Assembly: GCF_932294415.1 (NCBI RefSeq)
Contig: NC_065541.1
Location: 53,670,290 to 53,734,289, forward strand
Direction of reading: 5' to 3'
DNA length: 64,000 nt
Source of the DNA: Quercus robur
Taxonomy: Eukaryota; Streptophyta; Magnoliopsida; Fagales; Fagaceae
Within the stretch, counting starts at the first letter, position 1. Each line of letters opens with the position of its first letter. This document shows, in pieces, positions 35,120 to 46,376 of this stretch. The translations under genes were made by a program, and so were the position numbers. The notes under the pieces were generated by a model. That model had not been told where the DNA came from. It made no database searches and saw nothing but the letters and a program-made list of their open reading frames with translations.

Positions 35120-36635
35120 ATTTTTATTTTATCTTGTGACTCTGATGTTTCATTGCTTGAATTAGTGACCCAGTAAACCAACTCTTCAACTCGGATTAAA
35201 TCTTATCTGGGTTTAATGATTATGCTTAGTGTAATAAACATAACTAAATTATTGTATGGACATTAATCAATTAGAATTTTAGAATTCATTTTTTCACAAG
35301 ATCTGTTGAAATTTATACAAAAAATTCCAATAATAAATAAATTCTTGGTAAATTATGTTTGGTTTCCTCTAAACAATTAGGTTTGGTCTTCAATAAAATA
35401 TTGTTTGATCTTCTATGAATTTTCGAACTTTTTTTATTCATATGTTTTGGCATCTCAAAACAAAATCTAATCAACTTTAATTTCATTACGTACTCACTCT
35501 GTTTAACCCTATATATTCACATGCAATTATATAAACCTACTACATAATATCCTGATTGTTTGTTTTTTAAACACAAAACGACAGCAAAGTCAATAAATAT
35601 TATGCATGCCCTATTTATTTTATATATATATATATATATATGATTATATATTTTGTTGTATAATATTTGAGGCAAAATTTTTGGATTAGATTATTTATAT
35701 CTTTATCAGGTTAGGTTTCTGTTTATATTTGACATAAAAAGTTTCGTATTCTGTTTAACATTATATATTCACATTATAAACATAAGTGTGCGTTTGGCAT
35801 GGTTTAAAACCGAGCTTATTTGATTTATAAGGAATATCTTATTAAACTCACACTTTTTCTGTACACAGCAAATTTTTTCAATCCTCACTTAACAAAATTG
35901 ATCTCACACGGACCTCACTTTTAAAAACAACTAAAATATACCACAAAGTTTAAGCAATACAAATACCTGCACTTTAATACTCCTATATATTTGTTTTTTT
36001 CTCTTAAAAAATTACTCGTATTTGTTTTATAGGTAATCTCCATTACTCTTCATTGTTAATTTGATTAGTATGATCGTTTCTGTGTTTTATTTTTTATTTT
36101 TTGAGGAGACTATGTTTAAAAGTTGAAACACAAAAACAAGAGAGACAAAAAATATCATGTCATATTATCGTATTCGAATGAAAAATATATAAACCATAAT
36201 TATTTTCATAATGTTTTTGTTACATTTATTATGAAATACTATACCCCCATTAAGTTAAATAATTGTAGCAAAGTATTTAGAACATCGTAACTCCACTTTC
36301 CTAAAAAAAAAAAAACATCGTAACTCCACTATCTTATGATTGTTTCTCCATTATGTATTTATGTTGTGATTAAAGTATTATTTAAAATTACAATTATTTT
36401 AACTCCATATAAAAGACTATTGCCGCATTTGAGATGTCCACCTAATATGTCTTTTTAGGTATAGAATGTGAAAATGATTGATAGCAACATGCATAGAGTG
36501 GATATTTTATATCTTATTTTGTGGGTAAAAATGACATTTCCTTGTTTGAGTTCTTACTCTATGGTATAGTGCAGATGCATGGAATGATGGAATATATACA
36601 ACATATGTGACTTTTTTTCCCCATTAATTATATAT
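34081..36635. other. AT-rich spacer
   Basis: 2.5 kb with (TA)n runs at 35088-35117 and 35620-35640 and no gene or paired repeat recognised. The first 250 bases (GTACACAACAAGCTGCGTGT onward) are less AT-rich. Confidence 0.4.
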
Positions 36636-36640
36636 ATAAT

Positions 36641-37459
36641 TGTAAGGACCAGATTTGAGATCTTAGCCCAAAGTATGAATGGATTTCGGCCCAAAAAACC
36701 CAAAACAATAAATTTGTAGAGAATGGGTTGAAGAACTGGGCTCTAATGGATTAGACTAACTAAAAAATAGGTTTAAAGGAGAAAAAGATGTGAATGAACA
36801 AGTTTATAATGAATAAAATCGTCCTCAGCAAAGTCCAAGGAGATTTGTTCTTATGTATTTTTTTCAAGTCTGATTACAAAGTCAGTTTTAGATACTACAG
36901 TAATTTTCCCTCTCTTTTTTCGATCCCCTTTTCATCGTGGGTCTCTTCTACTATATAGTTTCCTTTAAACAATTTTGGCCTTCCACTTGTTGATCATCCA
37001 GGCCTCTAATTGAGCGTCTGTCCCATCGGACACTTTCCTCTGGCTTCTTTGTGCGTTGGGGCGGTCAATACAACCTTGTTCAGGGGTCTTCTCCACATTA
37101 ATGCAGCCAGCAAGTTAGCTGTAGAGCCTTTAATGCGGTGATAGTAGCTTTCTTCCTAAATATTTTAGGACTCCCCTCTGTACTTTGTTTTTGCAATGCT
37201 TATCCGTGTCTGCAGAATTTCTAGGAAAGTCCCTATGGACAGCAGACCACCTATTCGGATCTCGATTTTGTTTACCCGAGGTGACATTCGTCCTTGGCCT
37301 ACCCTTTTGTGTCGTTGTGATCAAAACTAATCTTGTCATCCACTAACACAAACTCCCTTGACAGCATTTACCCCTTCTCAGACAATCTCTAGTCCTAGGC
37401 TTGGGCTTTAGGCCCAGTACATACAGTGATAGTGAGCTCCTGGGCCCAATATCCCTACA
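36641..37459. mobile_element. Solo LTR, 819 bp, in a Helitron-like element
   Basis: It begins TGTAAGGACC and ends CCCTACA, flanked by the 5-bp duplication ATAAT (36636-36640 and 37460-37464). Removing it restores TATATATATAATAATAGG, the start motif of the neighbouring Helitron-like copy at 38759. Internal coding is absent, as expected for a solo LTR left by recombination. The parent family is not identified. Confidence 0.7.
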
Positions 37460-38672
37460 ATAATAATAGGTAAAGTTAAGAAAAAATTCAATTAGATTTC
37501 AAATTAGAATTAAATTAGAGTTTAATTTTACGCTGTGCGCGCCGGAAATGAGGCTGTTGGATTTAACCTCACTTGGGCTCACAACTTACTTATAAGGTGA
37601 GCTTAGGATTTCCTACTTTAGGTCGTTCTCGGCACAGAGACTCAACATAGTTTATTCTCTCTCTTTTTGAATCGCTGTTTTGCTCTCTTCTCTATTTCTT
37701 TTGTGAACTTCCCAACCCCCCTTTTTCCTTCCCCAACTTCTCCTATTTATAGCTCTAAATTAGTGGAGAGATCATGATTACTGCCATAGTTAGTGCAATT
37801 AAAGGTCCAATATTATCTGTTGTAAGTGGATGTTTAGGTGAGAGTGGAATGTAGCGATTGTGGTCTTGGAACTTGGTTCCAACTCAAGCGAATATGCTCG
37901 GTAGAGATGTTTCCTAGAAACTGCCGAGCATGCTATGGTATGTTCAGATTTCAGTCTTTCTTTATTATTCGAGCATTTTACGCCGAGCAGTGGTTAGGTG
38001 ACGAGATTTGGACTTGTAGTTTATGAGGGTAGAATAAAAAGGGATTGAAAAATTGGGCTAAGCTATTGGGCCTGAATCCAAGGCCCAATTGGATCTAGGC
38101 ACCTCAGTGCCGTACATACACCCTGTATCCCATCTAATCTAAGTTTTTAAATTTTTGTACTAAGTGAGTTAATTCATTAATATAAAAATGGGATTTCAAT
38201 CAGAGTTTAATTTTGTGACATGTGTCCCATCTAATCTAAGTTTTTTAATTTTTGTGTCAAATGAGTTAATTTAGTGTAAAAAAATGAGAAGTCCAATATA
38301 AGTAAATCATAAAAAATATAATTTTTGAATGATTTTATATTTATGAATTTTTTTTGTATAACTAAAAATAATTCAAGTTTATAAGTCATATATATATAAA
38401 TAGCCAAAGTTAAGAGAAAATCCAATTAAATTCTAAACTGGAGTCTAATTTTGCGTTATGTGTCTCACCTAATTTTTAAATTTATGTTTCAAGTGAATTA
38501 TTAGGTGCAAAAATTAAAGAATTTAAAATTCAATTAGATTCTAAATTGAATTTTAATTGGAGTTCAATTTTGCGCATGTGTTCCATCTATTTTTTTAAAA
38601 AAAATTTCATGACAAGTAAATTATTGAATGCAAAAATAGAAAAGTCTAGATCTAATTAGATTCTATATTATA

Positions 38673-38703
<31 letters not shown>

Positions 38704-38758
38704 GAAATTATGATTGTTTTTAAATGTATCCGTGCATATGCACTGAGTTACACACTAA
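37460..38758. mobile_element. Helitron-like non-autonomous element, copy 1, with internal repeats
   Basis: Several copies of a block AGTTTAATTTTGCGCCATGT, GTCCCATCTAATCTAAG, TTTTTAATTTTTGT recur (about 37520, 38205, 38440, 38565). The right end has the hairpin palindrome GTGCATATGCAC near 38732 and CTAA at 38755-38758. Two LTR insertions split the left part, and the true left end near 36610-36635 is eroded. Confidence 0.5.
37536..38120. mobile_element. Probable solo LTR, 585 bp
   Basis: It begins TGCGCGCCGG and ends GTACATACA, with CGCTG before and CCCTG after (4 of 5 match). Without it the Helitron-like family text reads through (TTTTACGCTG then TATCCCATCTAATC). No coding region inside. Confidence 0.5.
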
Positions 38759-39191
38759 TCTATATATATAATAATAGGTGAAGATGAGAGAAACTCAAAT
38801 TAGAATTCAAAATTAGAGTTCCAATTTTGCGCCATGTGTCTTAAATTATTTATTCTTAAAGAGTTTTATTTCTTAATTTTAGAATAAAATGTGGAACCAC
38901 ATCATAAATATTCATCTAAATGAGTTATTAAGTACAAAAATCAAAGAGTCTAGACTAAATGAATCTTAAATAAAAATAAATAAAAAAAAAGTGCTTTACA
39001 ATAATTTTTTAAAAAAAATTACAATTTACATTTTATACCTAATAATATCTTTACAAAATTTTTTAAAGAGTTAACAAAATATAAAAATGACTATTAATAG
39101 TATTTAAATTATATATATATAAGAATTATATTATGTATCTTATTGTATATTTTTAAGTGTTTCCATGCATATACATGGGGTTACAAGTTAG
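38759..39191. mobile_element. Helitron-like non-autonomous element, copy 2
   Basis: It starts TCTATATATATAATAATAGG directly after the CTAA end of copy 1, and ends with hairpin CCATG-CATATA-CATGG at 39163-39178 and TTAG. It holds GCGCCATGTGTCTTAAATTA, shared with the copy at 1494-16761. Confidence 0.55.
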
Positions 39192-39917
39192 TTAAGCATA
39201 TTTAACAAGAGCCTTGTAATTTAATTAATTTGCGTGTTTTAGTGTTTTTAAGACATTAAGGTTCAATTCCATGGTCCCTTGGAAATTGGAATGAAGTTAG
39301 TCAAGCTTTTTATTTTTATTTTTAATATTAATTTCATTAATTTTTCAGTATTTTTACTTAATTAAAAATTTGGACCTATAAAAGGCTATAACTGACTTTA
39401 ATCCTGATATGGGGAATTTTATATGGACACTGTACCACGTCATAAGTTGGATAAAAATTCATGCTATCCAAGTTGCATAAAAACCTTTTTCCTTTCTTTG
39501 AATTCAAGCTTTTAATACGAAATTGACGTACTGAATTGAAAACTGGTAGCCCATTTTTGGGTTTGAAATAGTTAAAATCTTGATTAATTTGGAAAATCTA
39601 ATTTGCAACTTTTTTTGGACACAATTGGTGACTTTTAATCTCAACTTTGTTTTTATCAAATTTATGTGTTAAATATTTTTTTTAGAGAGTTTTAACATAT
39701 GTCATCAACTCCTGATGTTAAAAAGTTTTTTTTTTTTTTTTTGGATGTGTTAAATGTTAATTTAGAACTTTTGATTATTTTTTTTAAGGGAACCTTAATT
39801 AATATTTGATAGTTAGAATTATACCAAAAATTTCCTTAGGTGATTTAAAACAATTATAAAGTTAATGTTTGTATTTTGATAATAATAATAGTAGAAAATA
39901 GGAATAGTTATAATTTA
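39192..39917. other. AT-rich spacer
   Basis: T-rich sequence with a run of about 20 T near 39725. No gene recognised. Confidence 0.4.
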
Positions 39918-40261
39918 TCTATACTATATATAAGAGGATTCCCCTCTTTCAACTATACTTTTATGTGGTTCAAAAATACCATCATTAATAAAGGGTAACT
40001 TTATCTAGAAATAGAGACATAAATGTTAAATAACAAATTTTATTTTAAATTCAAAAAGAGAATTTCTAAAATTTAGAATTTTTTTCCTTCACGTTCAAAA
40101 AGAAAATTATAGTTACCGCTTATCTCTAAAGTTTATTTATTTTTATTTGTTTGAAAAATAAATAAATATTTTTAAATTATAATAGATGCAATTTATTAAC
40201 ATTTACCTAAAAAAATAAAAGAGCTTCTAAGCAGGCACGTGATCGCGTGCTCAAAGGCTAG
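39918..40261 (+). mobile_element. Canonical short Helitron (344 bp)
   Basis: It starts TCTATACTATATATAAGAGG and ends in GCACG-TGATCG-CGTGC hairpin followed by TCAAAGGCTAG. The flanking bases are A on the left and T on the right, the Helitron target. Non-autonomous: no Rep/helicase coding. Confidence 0.75.
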
Positions 40262-41191
40262 TAATAATAATAATAATTTTTTTAGAATACATAATCATCT
40301 TATTATAAAGAGAGAGAGAATTTTATTGGAAATTAATTATTATTATTATTATTTTCATAACTTACTTGGGAAGCAACGCATTTATACCAATATCAGCCAA
40401 ATGCTTGACTAATAAAAACGACAGGTCTCCTGTCCACAGATTTACCAACTGCTTTAGTGACAATTGAAGCCATACTTTTTTTCTCGAACAACACTTTTTA
40501 AAATAGTTATACCAAAGAATTCTTAGTTTATATGGCGAGCTATGCTTTGAGATCCCTTTAATTTTCGGATTCAAAAAAAAAAAAAAAGAAAAAGAAAAAA
40601 GATCCCTTTAATTTTCTACTCATTTCTTTTTCTCTCTTTTAGTTTCCTTCTGTTTGGATAAAATTTATGGGCACGTCTGTATCTTTTTTATTAACTAAAA
40701 AAAAAACGTCTGTATTAGTGTATTAGGATTAGGATTAGCGGTATTATGTCTACTGATTCCAGATTATATTAATAATTACTAGATAAATATCCACATAGTA
40801 TAGTTATTATATTTTTACTAAAATTACAAAATATATTGCTAAAATTTTTCACCATAACAGGTCATGAGATTACAAATTAGGAATCAAATAATCAATGCTA
40901 CAATAATATTAAATGAATTTCCACTTTGCTTAGATAAGTATCCATAAAATAAACTCATTGATACACACATATCATTAGCATCTATTTAACAAATTGCTTA
41001 ACGACCAGGCTTGGGTCTAGTAAAATCCTGTACATTGAATCCATTAAAATTTGGACAAGTTCAAATAATTGCCATCTATGCATATCTCAACGAGTTTAGT
41101 ACATTAAAGTATTATTGAACCCAACCCTTACCCTTTTCTTATGTAACAAAAACGGAAATTTGAGAATGCTAGAATATTAATGTATTATCGG
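40262..41191. other. AT-rich spacer
   Basis: Includes AAT/ATT runs, A runs near 40575 and a direct repeat GATCCCTTTAATTTTC (40551 and 40601). An open frame at 40362-40574 has no family resemblance. Confidence 0.35.
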
Positions 41192-41207
41192 AAATGAGTT
41201 ACAAAAC

Positions 41208-41547
41208 ACAACCTTATCATTGAGCTTGATGTTTTGAGTATTGTTTTGCTTATGAATAATGAAGCTGAAAATATCATGATGGAACCATTACTTTTTGATT
41301 GCAGGAGCCTCTTGAAGCAAATCCCAAACAAGCATGTGTTTCATGCTTACCGTGAAACCAATCAATGTGCGGATGCTTTGGCCAAGTTAGTAGCGCATTC
41401 CGGCACTCATTTTGTTGTTTTTTTGTAACCCACCATCTATGGTGGAGACTTTGTTAGCTTTTGATAAAGTTAGCATGTTTTGTAATAGACTTATAAATTC
41501 CTAATTTAATATTATATCACGGTTTACCCAAAAAAAAGAAGAAAAGA
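41208..41547 (+). mobile_element. 5'-truncated L1-type LINE, RNase H end
   Basis: It encodes the tail of the LINE RNase H (MEPLLFDCRSLLKQIPNKHV and YRETNQCADALAKL), close to the matching part of the LINE at 16851-22880, and ends in an A-rich tail. The 16-bp duplication AAATGAGTTACAAAAC flanks it (41192-41207 and 41548-41563). A textbook truncated insertion. Confidence 0.85.
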
Positions 41548-41563
41548 AAATGAGTTACAAAAC

Positions 41564-42035
41564 CAGTAGAAATGAAACTCATCTAAGGTAAAAAACCATC
41601 TTACATTTTACCCTTAAGTCTGGCTCCATGACTTTTTGGCTTGATTGGATTAGTGAGTGCGTGCGAGTGAGTAAAATTTTAGAAAAGAGATGGAACTACA
41701 ACAAAAGGACCAAAAAGTGAGGAGTCCTTGAAAGGTGACAACTAGCAAACACCCTGCAGCTTTAGGCCTGACCAACTCAAGGCTATAGGTTGATTATGAT
41801 GACCATATAGTTTGGCCTTCGGTCTAAGGCTTAAGCCAATCCCAACAGGAGTCATGAATATTGGACCAGAGAAGGTGGAGCAATATTATTGTGTTAGCAT
41901 TATTATAGAGTTTAATTGTATTAATATTACATTTTTATACAGAGATATGATCCTCATGAAACTTTTTAGATTTAACATAGAATTAAACACAATCATTATT
42001 ACATTTTTTTTTTTTAAATTTGAATTAAATGATGG
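41564..42035. other. Spacer, nothing recognised
   Basis: Mixed AT-rich sequence. The open frame at 41812-42045 has no family resemblance. Confidence 0.35.
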
Positions 42036-42222
42036 ATCATGCTAACGAATGTCCTAAGGTCTAAGGGTACTCGTTAACAATTCATTTTAAGAAAATTTTG
42101 ACATCACTTTTATGAGAAATGAAAAAAGTTGTTAAAATATTAATTGTTTTTTTTTTCTATTAAAACTTTATTTAACTGGATTCTTAACTAGTGCTTTAAA
42201 AATACTCGTTAGCATTTCTCTT
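42036..42222. mobile_element. MITE with GCTAACGA terminal repeats
   Basis: ATGCTAACGAATGTCCTAAGG at the left is inverted as ACTCGTTAGCATTTCTCTTA at the right; about 185 bp, AT-rich core. A related copy may be at 51068-51230. Confidence 0.5.
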
Positions 42223-42788
42223 AAAGGATAATCACAACTCTGAACATTCCTATTCACAAGTATGACATTTACAAGAATCTATATATAAAGAGATACGTAA
42301 ATGCAAATCTTTCATTTCATATTGCCCACCATGACACGATTCATGACAGACATGAAAGTATGGGCTAAGTTTCAAAAATTCAAGCCTAATATTAGACTCA
42401 TAGTCTGACCTCATGAAAATTCAACCAAAACAATATTCATCTTGTAATTTATAAACTCAAACACCAAAAATAATATTTGTTAAAAAAAAAAAAAAAAATC
42501 AGAGGATTTGTTGTGTGGCTCATTGGAGTCATCACCACCTTTGACCGAAAACCCAAACAGATAAATCCAGTGAAACGGGAGCCACCACGTGTCGTCATCG
42601 AGTGGGTCAACCGAGTTTTGTGACTAATAGACAACCGTAGATTTATTAGCCCATGGAAAAAAAAAATGAAAATACTAGGCCAAACATATCAATCAAACCA
42701 CACTTCATTTCCACGTTATATATTACGAACGGTGCTTTCTTCATCTCAACGTGTTATAGGTTTCGTTTCTCTCCATTTCATTCCCCAG

Positions 42789-42822
<34 letters not shown>

Positions 42823-43032
42823 TTCTCACTCTAATGCGTAAGCTAAGAAGAGAAACGCACATAAAAGTAAAACTAATCTTCCCTTAACTTTCCCGAGAAA
42901 CTTCGCTATTTTTTCCCAGAAAAAAACATTCCATTTTTTCTCGGAGTTTACGTGGAATTCTATCTCTCTTTCATTTACTAGGTTTTGGACTTTTGTTTTG
43001 GGTCATAGTAGTTGTTAGTTGTTGTCACTCTC
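42223..43032 (+). promoter_or_regulatory. TCP gene promoter and 5' leader
   Basis: Contains a G-box CACGTG at 42586-42591, a possible TATA region (CGTTATATATTACG, 42714), and a (CT)n run at 42792-42819 typical of plant 5' UTRs. The leader between the CT run and the start codon is free of long open frames. Confidence 0.45.
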
Positions 43033-44079
43033 ATGGCTATGTTTCAAAAACAAGAGCTTGAAGAAGAATACAGAGGCGCCACGAGAACCGTTGATCTCAG
43101 AATCAACGAAATCAGCGGTGCACAAGAAGCGGGACCCACGTCGCCGCCTAAGCCGAAGGAAGAGCCGGACTCAGAGGAGGACTCGGAGGAGGGCATGTCA
43201 CGTGCGATGCAAGTGACGCCAGTAGCTATGCACGTGCCTTCGGGAATTCCCATGACCAAAGCGGCTGCGAAGAGAGGCTCCACCAAGGACCGCCACACCA
43301 AAGTGGAGGGTCGCGGCCGGAGGATCCGAATGCCCGCCACGTGCGCCGCTCGGATCTTTCAGCTGACCCGAGAACTCGGCCACAAGTCCGACGGCGAAAC
43401 CATCCGGTGGCTGCTCGAACACGCCGAGCCCGCCATCATCGCCGCCACCGGAACCGGTACCGTTCCCGCCATCGCCATGTCCGTTAATGGGACTCTCAAA
43501 ATCCCAACCACGCCCGCTCCAACGTCCGACCCGAAACCCGGTGACCCACCCGTTAAAAAGAAACGCAAACGACCCGCCAACAGCGAATACATAGACATAA
43601 ACGACGGCGTTTCGGTCTCCTCTGGGCTCGCTCCAATATCAACAGCAGCAACAACCCCCATGCCTCAAATACAAGCGCTGCCTCAAGCTTTGGTTCCCAT
43701 GTGGGCTATACCATCAAACGCCGTCGTTCCGGGCGCGTTCATTATGGTCCCTCCGATGACGTCAATTCCCGGAGCTCCGAACCCGGCTCATATATTCACA
43801 TTCCCGGCCACAGCCACGCCTTTTATTAACATTTCGGCCCGACCCATATCGTCTTTTGTGTCCTCCATGGCCAATATAGCCCCGCCAGTTCAAATCCAAG
43901 CCAGCTCAGCAGCTTCGTGTTCAAGCTCTGCTACAGCTATTACAACAAGTACAACAACAATTGCTACAGTTAGTGCTCCCACTGCAACTATTTCAACCAC
44001 TCAGAAGCTGAGAGACTTTTCGTTGGAGATTTACGATAAACAGGAGCTTCAGTTCATGTCTCGGTCTTCGAAACACTGA
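43033..44079 (+). CDS. TCP9: Class I TCP transcription factor, TCP9-like
   Basis: Class I TCP proteins are plant nuclear factors that bind GTGGGNCCC-type sites and steer growth and leaf and flower development. The protein has 348 residues and no intron. After an acidic Pro/Glu-rich N-terminus comes the basic helix-loop-helix TCP domain at about residues 75-135 ([19 protein letters not shown] and [20 protein letters not shown]), then [20 protein letters not shown], a Lys/Arg run KKKRKRP (likely nuclear signal), [14 protein letters not shown], Ser/Thr/Ala-rich stretches and the conserved C-terminus [17 protein letters not shown]. These shared blocks point to TCP9 rather than TCP19. I take MAMFQKQ at 43033 as start; an in-frame ATG 21 bp upstream is possible. 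The coding region is much richer in GC than its surroundings. Confidence 0.93.
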   Translation: MAMFQKQELEEEYRGATRTVDLRINEISGAQEAGPTSPPKPKEEPDSEEDSEEGMSRAMQVTPVAMHVPSGIPMTKAAAKRGSTKDRHTKVEGRGRRIRMPATCAARIFQLTRELGHKSDGETIRWLLEHAEPAIIAATGTGTVPAIAMSVNGTLKIPTTPAPTSDPKPGDPPVKKKRKRPANSEYIDINDGVSVSSGLAPISTAATTPMPQIQALPQALVPMWAIPSNAVVPGAFIMVPPMTSIPGAPNPAHIFTFPATATPFINISARPISSFVSSMANIAPPVQIQASSAASCSSSATAITTSTTTIATVSAPTATISTTQKLRDFSLEIYDKQELQFMSRSSKH

Positions 44080-44191
44080 AAAAAACCACCGAAACAAAAA
44101 AAAAAAAAAAAGAAGGAAAGCCACCGAGAGAAAGTCTGAAACTGAAAGTGTTTTCCGTGTTTCTGTTTTTGGAATTTCATGAAAGGGGGAG

Positions 44192-44529
44192 CACGTGCGC
44201 ACGTGAGGCCAGGGAAGTGTTTTTTTATAAAAAGTGGAGGCACGTGTGTGTGGTGGGGTTGATACTCCAAAACTCAAAAAAAAGTGGGCCCCCAAAAAGG
44301 TGAAGGAGTGGGAGTGGGGGCCAAAAACGGGACCGTTTTCGCACTGTAACCTATGTTGCGTTGCGGCCTTCGCGGTCGCTGGTGGTCCCTACTCTCTTAC
44401 TGGGGTGGGTTTGGTGGTCCGATCGAGACGAGTGGGGTAAAGTATTAAAAAAGCTTGGAGAATTGGACACGTGTCACTCACTTCGTAGTACAGGGTGTGG
44501 GGTACGCGATGTTTCCTCTTGGAGCACGT
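44192..44529. promoter_or_regulatory. G-box cluster downstream of the TCP gene
   Basis: CACGTG occurs at 44192-44197 and 44200-44205 as one 14-bp palindrome CACGTGCGCACGTG, and at 44240, 44468 and 44524. G-boxes bind bHLH and bZIP factors. They may lie in the 3' UTR or just beyond. More copies are at 46132 and 46623. Confidence 0.5.
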
Positions 44530-45325
44530 GGGGTCCCATTTTTTTTTTTTTTTTTTTTAATTGGGGTGGGGGGAAGGGGGGGCCCAACCCCAAGTATAAT
44601 GTATGGGCCTTTTGATTGCGTTTGCTAAGCAAAGCGTGATGATGATGGTGGTGGTGGGTATCAATTTCGGAATCAGATGCGTTCTTCCATATATATATAT
44701 ATGCATGTTGCGTACGAAGATTGAATTGTGAATTGTATTTTTGTTAATTAATTACTACTCGCTGCAATTAATTTCTCATTTTCAGTTAATAACACATAAC
44801 ACGTTGGAAGCAATGCAATGCTTAGCGTAATGGAAATTTTTATTATATAGGAGTATTTCGTAGAACTTCTTTATTTCATTCACTTATGAATTTTTGTTAC
44901 ATAAATGTGATATAATCGTATAAGGATACACTTGCACGGCAAAAAGGAAGTAATCTTTTTCTCTTAAAAGGACGTTAATTTATTACTCAAATATGGAATT
45001 TATTAATGTCAAATATGCACGACATTCTAAATTTAATAAGAAAAGTTTGGTGTAATTTGTGGATAAGAATCCTAACTAGTCACAAAAACTTGAGATAATG
45101 ATTCAACATAGTGATTTACCACCCAAAAAAAAAAAAAAAAAAACCGTAACTGTCTTATGGAATAAAAAGGAATATATTTTTTGGTGAATAAGAATATTCC
45201 AAATGTTCTAATACTTTTCTGATTATGCTTTGTTTACTAATTATTGCCAATGGTTTAGAATGTCAAAGAATTTTAGAAATAGTAGCATGAAAATTAATGA
45301 TCAATAAAAGAATATTGGAGAACCT

Positions 45326-45360
<35 letters not shown>

Positions 45361-45498
45361 AAGAATCACCAAGTTTTCATTTCACTAAATTGAATCATAA
45401 TTGTTAAATGTTGTCGCGTTCTCTCAAGTCTCAAACAATCACACACACATTTATAAAAAAGAATCCAACATGGCTTGCAATGATTTGGTTTTAGTAAG
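44530..45498. other. Spacer after the TCP gene
   Basis: It holds a T run (44540-44558) followed by a G-rich stretch (GGGGTGGGGGGAAGGGGGGG), a GATGATGATGGTGGTGGTGG repeat and (AG)n at 45330-45355. No gene recognised. Confidence 0.4.
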
Positions 45499-45751
45499 TG
45501 TTAGATATATTATGGTCCAAGTGGCTCAATTAAATTGTAGGCCTATGTACTTGTAGAACAAACATACTAACCTTAGGTTAGTTTATGATTAATTTAGGGT
45601 TAATTAAGCACTCTCTAGTATATAAACCCTACATTGGGTTCATTGTAACACAAGTACTTGATATAATATATGTAAAGGTTTTTTCATTGTAAATACAAGC
45701 CGTTTGGCTGAACCACGTAAATCTTTGTATGTTTCATGCTTCCGCTCAGCA
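45499..45751 (+). mobile_element. Probable LTR fragment or solo LTR
   Basis: It begins TGTTAGATATATTATGGTCC and could end CGCTCAGCA, with a TATA-like TATATAAACCCTACATTGG inside. TTGGTGCCGCA just after looks like a primer binding site. No target duplication found. Family not fixed. Confidence 0.4.
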
Positions 45752-46199
45752 TTGGTGCCGCATTTTTCACTCTGCTCTAATAAAAAGATTTTGATAAACT
45801 TTTTATTAGTGAATTTGGAGTGAACTAGATATCAAAATTTTAAACCTATTAGAATTTGTATTCATCCAGTTATGTATTTAAATTATTAATTTTTTAATTA
45901 AAAAAAGAACTAAATTTTTATATACATTTATAACAAAAGTATAGGTGTGAGTGTGACTCTAACCCGATCGGCCTACCCCAGTTTCTCCAATCTCTACAAA
46001 ACGGTTTGTACCGCAGGAGAAAGTAAATGCAGGGCCAGGGGTGGTGTGTGTTTCAAAGTGGCCCAGCCACTTTGGGAGCTGAAAATTGGTCATATAGGCA
46101 ATAGCCACCGACAATGGCGGACCCATTGGAACACGTGTTGGGCAATAACCATAATGGAATCAAACACCAAACCCTTTTTGTAGTTTTAACTTTAATCTA

Positions 46200-46376
46200 A
46201 GGATAAGTCTATAGCCCCATAATATGTGGCGCAATTTATGTCACAATTTGTCCATGTAGCGAGTTATAGTTAGTAAATGAGTGTCTTTATATGGACCCAT
46301 TATTACCTCTCTACCCATTACAATTCGTCATATAAGCGAATTGTGACACAAATTGTAGCACTAAACTTGTTCCTAA
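46200..46376. mobile_element. MITE with CACAATTYG inverted repeats
   Basis: AAGTCTATAGCCCCATAATA and CACAATTTGTC at the left are mirrored by GCGAATTGTGACACAAATTG and TAGCACTAAACTTGTTCC at the right. About 175 bp, no coding. Confidence 0.45.

Noticed and set aside
43044-43661. Antisense frames over the TCP gene
   Set aside because: Shadows of a GC-rich coding region.
45499-45790. Complete LTR element after the TG start
   Set aside because: No second LTR, no coding region and no target duplication; kept only as a fragment.
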